A program made the translations under genes and the position numbers. DNA of 64,000 nucleotides from Harmothoe impar. Its lineage: Eukaryota; Annelida; Polychaeta; Phyllodocida; Polynoidae. The notes under the pieces were generated by a model. That model worked only from the letters and a program-made list of their open reading frames with translations. It made no database searches and was not told the DNA's origin. This document shows, piece after piece, positions 46,782 through 56,958 of this stretch (its first letter is position 1; the number at the start of each line of letters is the position of its first letter). The DNA is taken from positions 35,921,570 to 35,985,569 of the forward strand of contig OX381705.1 in the NCBI GenBank assembly GCA_947462335.1. Reading direction: 5' to 3'.

Positions 46782-46950
46782 AACTAAAAGGACTGACATA
46801 TATATATAAAACCTACGACAACATAAAAGGTTCATTAAAACCTACATATACTCGTATGACTTTAAAATGTATCACACTGTATAACATGTTTAAAACTTCC
46901 ATTTGGAATAAAAGTTCCACATTATAGCGAACGACTTTGTTAAATCATTG
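46776..46950 (+). repeat. Internal split repeat B1 (175 bp)
   Basis: Runs from CCTTAAAACTAAAAGG to TTAAATCATTG. It looks identical to B2 at 47218-47392. It contains AATAAA at 46907-46912, a plausible polyadenylation signal placed right after the ORFs. Its last five bases (CATTG) are also the first five of A2. Confidence 0.95.
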
Positions 46951-47118
46951 GATGGAATGCTTCAGCATTTTATTTAATGATGGTTGAAAGGCGAAGCGGG
47001 AAACAGTGGCGCCACCTCTAGCCAGCGTCTGGTACTAGAGGCGCCCTCGTGTGGGCACACCAAGAACTCTTCCATTTCAACTAAAACGCCACAAGGACAA
47101 CATCTATATTAATTTGTT
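46946..47118 (+). repeat. Internal split repeat A2 (173 bp)
   Basis: Looks identical to A1 (offset 5211 bp). It directly follows B1, reproducing the sequence that would form if outer ends B2 and A1 were joined in a circle. The hairpin is repeated at 47008-47045. Confidence 0.95.
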
Positions 47119-47217
47119 CCCGCCCGCCACCCTTGTAAACAACATTTAAAAATATCTTATTTTAAAAATTTAAATAATTTTAATTTACATAAATATATGT
47201 ACTACTATGTTCATATT
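47119..47217 (+). other. Spacer between A2 and B2
   Basis: Starts CCCGCCCGCC and then becomes very A+T-rich (AAAATTTAAATAATTTTAAT). It is unique within the element. After A1, the corresponding position reads GCGGGCTCCCC and leads into ORF1. Confidence 0.8.
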
Positions 47218-47392
47218 CCTTAAAACTAAAAGGACTGACATATATATATAAAACCTACGACAACATAAAAGGTTCATTAAAACCTACATATACTCGTATG
47301 ACTTTAAAATGTATCACACTGTATAACATGTTTAAAACTTCCATTTGGAATAAAAGTTCCACATTATAGCGAACGACTTTGTTAAATCATTG
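47218..47392 (+). repeat. Right split repeat B2 (175 bp)
   Basis: Matches B1 from CCTTAAAACTAAAAGG to AAATCATTG, then leaves the element into CATGTTTGGTAGG. A second AATAAA lies at 47349-47354. Confidence 0.95.
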
Positions 47393-50300
47393 CATGTTTG
47401 GTAGGGTGTGCGGCCTGGATTAATCGGTGCGTTGACAGACAAACATGCGTCCGGCGCCTACACCAACCATATCGGGTGTGGGGTTGTGAATGCACAGGGA
47501 TGGAGGAGGAGGTATCTTGGTGCCCAAAAGGTCAGCTGTATTGATCTAAATAAAAGCCTTAAAATGGCCAGTGAAGGGTCAGGCTCTACTATCAGGGCCG
47601 GATCCGGGACGAACGCCCACAACCCCTCTTTCCGATTAGGCGGAGACTGCGTGGTAGGCATGATTCTCTGGGACATTATATTGTTTAGTGAATTCCTCCT
47701 TTTCAAAGTCCTGGATCCACTCCTGAATATTCACACGGTTCTGCATATTGTGTGCGTGATCTATCTCAATGGTTGTACATGTGTGTCATTTCCCACATGA
47801 ACATAAACTTATTTGTGTTGCCCCTGTTTACATTGATAATCTTCTACCCAAGCATAAGAAAAGCATAAGCAAGCTACCTATACATGTTCGTCTAAACTAC
47901 CCTCTTTCCATTGCCAATGTACATGTAGTAGCAGGCCAAGCGTATCAACGCACCAACAACACAAAATTACTGCTATTGCGTACAGCCATATTCGATATAC
48001 AGATGATATATGGGCATGAGATTGACCCAGACATAATTATGGTAGTAAACTTTAACCTTCATGAAAGTAAAGTCAATTGTTAAAGATAAAAATATTTTTA
48101 TTATATTTGCACCATTCAAACCTGATATTAATAGAGAAATGACTCAATGAGTATATTCTCTTCTACCACACCTCCCTACCTCGCCCTGTTTTCTGAAATA
48201 TAAAGGTCAGGGAGCAGTTTGAGCAGTTCCGCCTACTACGTAGGGATCAAGCACCTCCAGGGTTACCCCAGGGTTATCTGCCAGCCCGCATCCCCTGACC
48301 GCTCCCTCCTCTATGACTGCCTGCTTCCGGAGCGATAATCGAGGCGGCTACACGGGGCGCATCATGTTAGATGTGAGCTGCTCCCTATGAGCTGCTCGCC
48401 CCAGGGCAGCCCGAGCAGCTGGGAGCAGGTCGGTAGGGGACATCAGTAGGGGTATATATGACGAGCCCTGAGTGGAGGTTGGTGGATTGCTATTTAGGAG
48501 TTCCTCTGTAGTGCTATGTGAATAAGGTTGTGATGACAGGCGGCGAGTCAGCCATACTTAACGTCTTTAAACAGGTTTGTAATGATCAGTGGTGGTGTTA
48601 TTGGGGGTTGAAAATGTGCTTGTAAATCGTTAGCATTAAGAATATTCCAAGTATTATACTGAGAGCATGTAAATATTGAAAGGGTTTGCTATACAGCAGT
48701 CGCTGTCTCAGGATAGGCCACATATATGAGAAGTGTGTTAAAGGTCCATCTTATATCGTGGTCTTCTTGAATAAAACATATATTGGGGAAATTTATCACT
48801 GCACAAAATAGACGAGTGTGCCTTTGTGTTTATTTTTTATGATTTTCGATTGAATTTATCAAAATTATGATTAGGGAAGCCTTAAAAAGCGTACTTCTAT
48901 CCCGTTTCTATCCCATTCAAATGTAAACACACCGACATTTTGATGACATCACAGGGCCCGTGAAATACGGCGGTGGGTTATTCCATTGAGAGGAGGGGGT
49001 GAAATACGGCGCTCTTTGGTTATATCAATAGCGTGTCCATTTTCCATAAAAAATAAAATACTCAAGTTATCTAGCAAGAAACTGAATGGTATAATATCAA
49101 GTGATTAGCAGTTCTACGCTCAGTTCCCCGCTTATTCGGTCAAATACACTGCACCGAGTGACTCACAATAGTAAGTAGGGTAAGGAGGGACTCCCTCTCC
49201 TACTAAGGTGAGCAGGTCTAATGACGTGCAGGTTTTTGAGCTTAAGTAATCATCCCTGCTGTGACTCATTGTGAGGAGACTGTGATGAGCAGCTCTCCCT
49301 TTAAAGCATGTCTCTGAACAGGAAAAGCATGTCCCTGAACATGGTGGGTGCGCAGCTCAGCCCTCCTAACAGCCCATGTTGACACATGCTGTGGCTGGCC
49401 CTCATGCCTTCCCCCTGTATTCCCCTCAGGGCTATCCTTCATACCAAGATGGCTGCTGTCGACAGGGGCGCTGGTTTCCCCGCGGGCGGACTGTGATTTC
49501 ATTAGTGGAGTCCTGGTGTAAGCCCAATGAGCCGCTGGGCACCGTTGGGTGCCAGTGTAAAAAGTAGGTGATGTTATGTGGGACTGGGGAACTAAGAGAT
49601 ACCACTGGTAGATGCTATTTTGGGGCGCTGTGGGATGGGCAAGCTGGGAATAGTGGGTTTGGGGAGCTGTTGGCAGACTCTGAGGGACAGGACAACCCTG
49701 AGCAGCTCCCTCTGTTGTCCGACATGGTCTGTGACTGCCCCGATAAGGCAGCATCGTGACGTCACAGGCACCCCCAACTCACCCCCTGACCATCGATTTG
49801 CCCCAGCGAACTGATATCGAGCAATTGATTTGCTCTAGGTTCGGGCTCAACCCCAGCACCATGTAGGAACCCCATAGTGGTAGACCTCAAGTCACCAGGA
49901 CCCATGTCCCATACCATGCGTCCACGGTAAGACTTTTAATGGTGGAGCATCTAGTATACTTCTTTGTTCTGAAGAGAAAATCGAACTAAGGCAGGCAAGT
50001 TTCACACATCTCTCATGGGGTAAGCTCCTTGCAATATTTCTGCCGTCTATTTTTATAAGTAGGAGTGAGTCGATGAATATCGGCATGAGAATTGTGTTAA
50101 GGCCTGTGAATCCCGTGTTGATCAGTGGAAATGTTTGCACATTGCCTATTGGCGTGAAGGACTAAGCCCCATCGGTGAAAACGTTGAGGTATTGATCAGG
50201 ATTAAAGTAGAGACCCGACATCGTCATCGACTTCCACCCTCCTCACAGCTAGAATGGGGTGGGGGGGGGGGGTATGGAGGTGTGGGTGGGGGGTTGATGA

Positions 50301-51554
50301 GGGGTACTGGAGGCAACCCCTGGCATTCTACGTCCCGGAAAGTCAGGGCCTGCCAGACTACATATAGACAAACTAGGGCTAGTAGGGTGTCCGCTGGTCG
50401 ATATTATAGAGTGAACAGGACACTGACGAGGTACAAATCTGATTGTAATATTGCAAAAGCCCTGACAGTTTATCCATTGTCCAAATCGGGGTAGGGGAAG
50501 CCCATTATGGGAATAGGGACAATCCACCCAACCTTGAGCATAATCATTTATGCATTATGCTGTCTATGATACTCAATCTGTATGGGAAAAAATTTGGTTT
50601 AGCCCCTTCCCTAAAATACTTATCTTCAACTGTCCTCTCCAAATTCCCAGTCCCAGGTATAGGCTGGGAAATGTTTGGTAGAAAAAATGGGATTTCCTAA
50701 GGATGTCCACGTACCAGGTGCCTGGGTCAGGATATCCCTCTTGACACACTGGTCTCCAGAGGCCAAGGCCCTGGCAGTACCTTTAACACTGATGGATTGT
50801 GCCATGGACCTTGCAGGCTCAGGGGTTTACTCAGACTGTACGCCAGTTTTGCACTGAACTGAACTGACTAGATGTATCTAAGTAGTATATGGAAAGTGAC
50901 AAAGGACACGTGGAGTCACTATATATATGGACGAGGGCACATGAGTGTCAATAAATTGGCAAAGGGCTACTGGTAATCCTAGAACTTACAAATAATGTAT
51001 TCTGATGATGGGCATGAGTACATCACTTACAGTGCATTATGGGTCATGTTTAAAAGCATTCCATGGATATCTTAATTCGGAAAACATAGGCTGCACCAGC
51101 CTTTTTTCTTACAACAATGTCTCATGATACAAAATACACATAATACTATCAATGATATCGTGACATCATGACAAGGAAATGAATCTATAGGCAACATAGA
51201 CAGGTTTGGATCCCATTCCCTTGCTGCTCAGAGCTGCTCGAGGCCGCACCTCAATGGCGTGGCATTGACCTAGTCACCCCGTGACCCGGCTGATGACCTG
51301 CTCTGGCGGCTTATAGGAAGCCCTCCTCAGTGCGACCATTGCTTTGTATTGCCATCAAGGGCGTACTGTAATGGTGCACCGGTCGGTGCTGCAGCAGCAT
51401 GGTAACTGTCTATAGTAGAGGCTGGGGTGGCCCTAGACTGCATGTCGGCTCTAGGCCAACTGCACTGGCCGCCTATTCAATCAGTGGGATGGAAATCTCT
51501 GCGCCAATCCTGCCAAAAAACACAATGCCAGCCAAAGCTGCTGCTGCCACCAGC
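47393..51554. other. No gene recognised; 4.2 kb right of the retrotransposon
   Basis: No frame carries a known motif. The 162-residue frame on - (49266-49754) is Pro/His/Gln-rich, lies opposite small + frames and has no domain. Contents are a cluster of GAGCWGCTC palindromes (48375, 48389, 49287, 49700, 51231), a short GTGAAATACGGCG duplication (48960-49010) and a G12 run at 50261-50272. Confidence 0.55.
48375..48397. repeat. Paired GAGCTGCTC palindromes
   Basis: Exact copies at 48375-48383 and 48389-48397 (14-bp step), followed by the near match GAGCAGCTG at 48413-48421. Two further near matches (GAGCAGTTT, GAGCAGTTC) lie about 165 bp upstream. Confidence 0.6.
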
Positions 51555-51640
51555 GGCAAATGACGGGTGGGGATCGAACCCCCTGACAGCTAGGAGGTGA
51601 TTCTGTGTATCCAACCGCGCTGTGTTCAAACAGCAGCAAA
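51555..51640 (-). repeat. tRNA-like SINE head or tRNA pseudogene
   Basis: On the - strand an A-box-like AGCGCGGTTGG (51611-51621) is followed 41 nt later by a perfect B box, GGTTCGATCCC (51570-51580). The B box sits in a T-arm that can pair (GGGG-GTTCGATC-CCCC). This spacing fits an RNA polymerase III internal promoter. The acceptor and anticodon stems do not pair convincingly, so it is not a working tRNA gene. A SINE body may extend toward lower coordinates, where GGCAGCAGCAGC and GGCATTGTG-type sequence follows, but no poly(A) or tail repeat marks its end. Confidence 0.5.
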
Positions 51641-52656
51641 GCATTGAGGCTCGGCCACACGGCCTTGACTCACACTCTGGGTGGTGTGTATACCTCCCGG
51701 ATGCACAACAGCCCCAGGAGGCAGGGCTGTACCTTATATGGTTGATGCTGTGTTAATTGGAGCTGTTACCTTAAAGGCAGTGTAGACGATATACTAAAGT
51801 ATACGACATCCTCTCAGTCTGGGCGTTCTGCTGCAGATAGCTTAGAGTCTGTTACATGGTAAATATAGAATTGATAACTGGCTAGGATACATTCCGTTAA
51901 CCCTTTACAGGCAGCATGATGTGTAACCCGCCGGTAATGCGTTCATACGTCATGCCGACCCTATATACAGGGTTGATACACTCCTCAGTAGTCGGTGAGT
52001 TGATAAGTGGTGGGCTGTTGGTGCTACATGATGACAAATAAACTGAAGGGCTGGGCATCATGTTGTCTTTGAAAGGTTAATGGCAGTCCACGGACAGCTA
52101 GTCCACGAACCACCTGCTGGCCCTGACGGTCCGCTTAGATTGCTGTGTCTTAGTGTCTTGTAACCATCAGGAGATTGCCTGCAGGACTCTCCACTGTTAG
52201 GGACTTTGTCCCCGAGCGTTATCATGCTACTGCCTTCCCGTCACGTTACAAACTGCACACACTGTACAATTGTCACTGATACTGCTGTATTCCCCTATCT
52301 AGTAGTACATGAATCTCCCTACGTTATCTGCAATTTTTACTGAAGGCATCAAGCGCAATGTCTTTGATGCTGCATAATTCTAGAGATGGCTTCATTCAAT
52401 TGACAAAAGCTGACGACTATTTCTTTTAGGACATTGCAGGGAAATATATACCTAATAATTATCGTGAGAAATGGACTAACCGCCCCTACACGGAGTTGAT
52501 GGGGAGGGGGGCTGATTGTTACTGTATACAATGTAGATGTAGATCTAAGCAATGCTTGGGTGCCAGCTGTGGGCCCCATTCACATTTCTGCTCATCATGC
52601 AAGGATTTACAATGCCCAAGGGGAAGCAGGAACCTGTCCACATATGTACATGTACA
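51641..52656. other. No gene recognised
   Basis: Nothing coding. A small palindrome, CCCTATATACAGGG, lies at about 51959. Confidence 0.6.
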
Positions 52657-52658
52657 TA

Positions 52659-52748
<90 letters not shown>
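52657..52748. repeat. (AT)n microsatellite
   Basis: About 40 AT units after a GTACATGTACATATATATGT lead-in. The four long overlapping frames on both strands (52496-52896) reading Ile/Tyr repeats are artefacts. Confidence 0.97.
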
Positions 52749-52749
<1 letters not shown>

Positions 52750-53540
52750 TGCATGTGTTTACCTAGAATGGCGTATTTACAAGACACACAATCCATCAAT
52801 CTATCCAGTCTCCTATTACACATGTTCAACGTTTACGTCCGTTTGTGTTCTATCACAACAATCAACATAATCACATTGACATTGATAAAAGGATAAGGAA
52901 ATAATTGTATTGTACTTTTACGATAGTACGTGTGTACCTATAAATAGCACAAACCCATACTGGTCAGCGTTTTGGCTACGTTTTGGCTGAGCATGGATAC
53001 CCCATACTGTGGCATGGTTTGCCTTTGCCAAATAGACCCGGCAGGCCCTGATCATAACCGGGGGACTGAGTAGCTCGACATTGAGAGCGCATAAAAAATG
53101 AATCATGGTAGTTTTGGTGTGTTTTCACCATGCCCTCTCCACCATGTTTGGCCAACGTCTCCTGTGTGCACTGCAGGCCCGAGGTCAGGAGGAGGGGGAT
53201 GACCAGGGGGTATTATGTCCCAACAGAGGCTAGCAAACCGGCAGTCCAACCCCCTGGAGGAAGACATGACTGTCATGATGACCGCCGCCATCCGGAGTAC
53301 ATGGGGCCACGGAGGTTGGCATAGTAACAGAGGGAGGTTTGGGGGAATGAGGTTTAGGCAGAGGAAATAGTAGAATGTGTGCATTTATATGGGTGGGGGG
53401 GGGGGGGGTCGCTTGGGGAGAGAAAGGAGGGAGGAGAGGAATGGGGGGCAGAAGGGATGTGACCACTACATAAATAACGCCAGCATGCCTGTACATGGTA
53501 TTCTATCATTAGATAAAACGTGAAAATGGACAAGATCTGC
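52749..53540. other. No gene; G14 tract
   Basis: No coding support. G14 run at 53395-53408; CTGGAGGA at 53254. Confidence 0.6.
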
Positions 53541-53791
53541 CAACGTTTATATAATACACATGTATGCTTGATGCAGGTGGTACATTCAATTCAACGTTTG
53601 TATAATACACATGTATGCCTGATGCAGGAACATTCAATTCAACGTTTGTATAATACACATGACATGCTTGATACAGGAACATTCAATTCAACGTTTGTAT
53701 AACACACATGTAGCCTATGCTTGATGCAGGAACATTCAATTCAACGTTTGTATAACACACATGTATGCTTGATGCAGGAACATTCAATTCA
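53541..53791. repeat. 48-53-bp minisatellite, 5 copies
   Basis: CAACGTTTGTATAATACACA (first copy CAACGTTTATATAATACACA) starts at 53541, 53592, 53640, 53689 and 53742, followed in each copy by CATGTATGCTTGATGCAGG and CATTCAATT. Step length varies because of small indels after ACACATG. The Gln/His/Tyr-rich frame at 53520-53702 is an artefact. Confidence 0.93.
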
Positions 53792-55526
53792 TATTTTTTT
53801 ATCCTATGGTACGTCAGGAGAATGGACATGAAACCCGCCCAGTTCCTTCATGTATTGTGACCCAACATTTACCGTCATTGACTTCTGGCTCAAATCTCCC
53901 CATTCATCCTGTCCTAAAAAGAATAGGATGGATACGGTAACATAATGATGATCATCTCTTGGTGATGATGCGTTCATAGTCTCATAGCACAATATAGGGG
54001 CAGGTTAGACATGTTCTCATGTGGTGGGGAGCCTCAGCCTGCAGGCATAGCCGTCGGCACCTGGGTAATCTGACTATATGTGAACCATCAGGTCCACCTC
54101 CCGGGGTTCACCTACCCTAGCTCACTGTTCCACTAGACACCTTCTGCACTTCATTTCACTGAGGCGGCGTAGGTAGTAGATTGTTTAAGCGTCAGGACGC
54201 TTATTGCTTTCAATACCACAGTACCGCAGTATGTGCTTATAAATTCGAGGTAAATGGACATTATAGCCAGCTGCACCTGTAGGCAGCATGTTTATCATCC
54301 TCCTGTGTATTAATGCGCAGTGTCCTCAATTACTACGTTTTACAATGGCACCCAGCGGCGTGGCACGCCCATTGTTAACGCAGTCTATAGACCCCCCTCC
54401 CCCAACCCCCCACGTTTACCCCCACCCACCAATACACAGCCATGCACTCGGCATCACTAGATCACCCCCGCCCCTCCACCTTCACTGAGACCTTAAATTT
54501 GGTAATCGATCAGTCCATGAACACAAAACAAGCAGGGTTCCATGTTGTTGCTGCATGGGCCCTTTTATATCATATTGTGTGTCGCATGCGTGTACTGTTC
54601 GCTTTTTTATATCCCAATAAAACAAAATCAATGCCAGCACGAGGGAGTGGTGTCCTGGGAGATGCGTCTGTTGGCAGTTTACACTGGAACTCTGTAAGGT
54701 GTCAGTATACTCAGTAGAGTGGCCGCGTGAGAGCATCTATGTACATTGCCGTGTTGCAGTGTGAATGGATAATGATTTATAGCAAATGCATTATGAATGT
54801 GCACTAGTCCCCTCAGGGGGTCTTGGGAGGACTGCCATGATATGATTACCATAACCGTGACCTAGTTCTCCCCATGACTGCCTACAGGAGTGTTATGGCG
54901 TCACGTGATGAACGCGCGTCTCATCGTGATGAGACCTGCATGCTACTGTCGGGATGCGCACGCTTCGTGTCGTCACATTGAGATATACTGGGCATCATTT
55001 TTTGGTGAACATTTATCGCTCTCCCAAGCCTAATGTCTGACCTCCTCCCGTGGTCACAAGTACCGAAGAGGCTATGCATCTAGCCTGCTCTCTTGGAGAG
55101 GAGTGGCTTTTCCGCAAAAAAACAACACCTCTCCTCATCTGCCGGCCCCCCTTGGACGGCTCACACACATTGAGGTATGCAGTGTAGTGTATAAGAGGTG
55201 CTCATATCCCGCCAGGTAACAGTCATGTAGCATAAATGCACTACAATATAGTAGAGGTATACGTGATCAATATAGTGTACATAAGAGTAATCACACTATT
55301 GCATGAGGACATGCATAAATAATAACCAATATTTGTTACGGAATAAGCGCAAGGTACAGATTAAGTCGTGACTACCAAGATGGCTTTTGCCACTCAGAAT
55401 GTATTGCAAAACCTACGTGCAACAGCTGGGGAAATCATCTCTGACCTTTCAAACACTATTGCAGAGACGCAGCTCCAGACTTGGGGACCCTTTCTTCCTT
55501 TCCCATATACTACTTCAGCTGTTTTT
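53792..55526. other. No gene recognised
   Basis: No motif-bearing frame. Frames at 54288-54736 are short, on both strands and without domains. Confidence 0.6.
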
Positions 55527-55848
55527 AGGGAGTGATCATTTATTATCAACAGGGGGGGGGGTGGTGGGTTTGGGGGGGGGGCAAAAAAATTTGGACCCCT
55601 TGACCGGGGGGGGGCAAAAAAATTTGGACCCCTCTTGGGGGGGGGGGCAAAAAAATTTGACCTGTTTTGAGCCAAAAAGCCCGCGCGTTACTATGCTTCA
55701 AAGGGCCCGCGCGCGAGCCGATTTTCGACCCTAAGGGGGGGGGGGTAAAAAATGTTGACCCCTTGACCGGGGGGGGTGTAAAAAATTTCGCGCGCTCCGC
55801 GCGGAAACCCACCACCCCCCCCCTGTTGTTAAAAAATTATCACTCCCT
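55527..55848. mobile_element. Inverted-repeat element with long G runs
   Basis: AGGGAGTGATCATTTATTAT at 55527, followed by CAACAG and a G run, then GTGGTGGGTTT, mirrors AAACCCACCACCCCCCCC and the end ATTATCACTCCCT at 55848 (about 45-bp arms). Between them are five direct subrepeats of the type G9-12 + CAAAAAAATTTGGACCCC, alternating with CTTGACC, and a CpG-rich core (CCCGCGCGCGAGCC). Flanks read TTTA and TTAA, a possible 4-bp target duplication with one mismatch. Frames on both strands (55387-55873) are low-complexity Pro/Phe artefacts. It is non-autonomous. Confidence 0.75.
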
Positions 55849-56873
55849 TAACGGCAGTGGGGAGTCGGGCTGACTGATGGGCTGTCCCGATCAGATGGAC
55901 TGAGCCTGACACTGACCGACTGACCACTACGTGCTCCCAAGGTAGACAGACAGTAGCCCATTGACCACACTTTACCTGGTTAGGTCTTAAACTGCCGCTG
56001 TTATTGTATTACCTCTTTACCCCTACGCTCTCCTCCCCAGCCCCTCCTCATCCCTACCCGAATGCCGCAACAGAACCAGGGAAGGGTAGAGGAGAAAAAA
56101 CGAGTATTGATCCTATCGGTAAATCACTTACCAATAGGGAGTCGTTTGGTTGTTTGCGTCATTGTAACCACTCACTAAGTTCCCTGGCTGTTTATTGGTC
56201 ACCACTTAATGATGTCACAGGACGCCCAGTCTGCCCATTTCGTGATTTATAGCCTGGAGGAGGCTCTATATAGATGGCACCTTTAAGCTCCAGTGCACTA
56301 AACGTGGAGACACATGGCCAACAAGCACTGCAGAAACAATATCTTTTTCTGTTAGATATAAAGCTTGTTTTAGTAGTCATTATCGCATTTATTATGACTT
56401 GTTCTCCCATTTCTTGTCACACTGAATATAAATGATCATATTTTGTGGTAACTGTCATATTCATTAGTACGGCTTGTGTTCACGGACGTTGCTATGCCAA
56501 TTAACCTGCAGTGTCAATGTAGGACTGGGTCTATATGCACAACGCCTATCTATAATTGAACAATTTTACGAGCTCGTCGTGTGATTCTCCCATGTGATAT
56601 ATGCTACAAATATTTGCATTCTGGTATTAAAACGTGGCATATTTGCCATGCGATAAACTGCCATTTCTGGAATCGTTTCCTCTATTGTAATTAGAATATG
56701 GACTCGGGGGATTGTTGTAATATATTTGGCAAATGTTGGAATCTGATAAACGAGCTTGAATATCTAAAGCGCGCATGAACATTTATGTTATATTTGTCTA
56801 TTTCTATTTAACTTTCTGGTGATTGATTAAGCGATGAATCCGTTGAGATAAATCATCTCATGGAACGATACTA
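55849..56873. other. No gene; possible regulatory texture
   Basis: Nothing coding. The stretch 56450-56850 is repeat-free, A+T-rich, and holds GCCAATTAAC, GTAATTAGAA and TGATTGATTAAG homeodomain-like sites. Confidence 0.5.
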
Positions 56874-56881
56874 GTATATAT

Positions 56882-56955
<74 letters not shown>
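56874..56955. repeat. (AT)n microsatellite with one slip
   Basis: About 40 AT units with a phase change (TATATAATATAT) near 56892. Confidence 0.97.

Positions 56956-56958
<3 letters not shown>

Larger units (their letters stand above)
41735..47392 (+). mobile_element. Complete Ngaro/PAT-type tyrosine-recombinase retrotransposon
   Basis: A 5.66-kb element with split direct repeats in the order A1 (41735-41907), three ORFs, B1 (46776-46950), A2 (46946-47118), spacer, B2 (47218-47392). This A1...B1A2B2 arrangement defines the PAT/Ngaro branch of DIRS-order elements, which copy through a circular DNA and integrate by tyrosine recombinase without an integrase or target duplication. ORF1 is Gag-like, ORF2 has reverse transcriptase plus RNase H, and ORF3 is the recombinase. 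All three are open. Both repeat pairs look identical base for base, so the insertion is young. The left flank reads ...AGAGGCGCG and the right flank ...CATGTTTGG. Confidence 0.93.

Noticed and set aside
49266..49754. 162-residue - strand frame
   Set aside because: Pro/His/Gln-rich, no motif, opposed by several + frames, no splice or promoter context.
51649..51657. TGGCCGAGC on - as the A box of a Leu-type tRNA
   Set aside because: 77 nt from the B box, too far for a normal tRNA; AGCGCGGTTGG at 51611-51621 fits the spacing better.
52496..52896. Four frames of 68-124 residues around the AT tract
   Set aside because: Ile/Tyr repeats from (AT)n; present on both strands.
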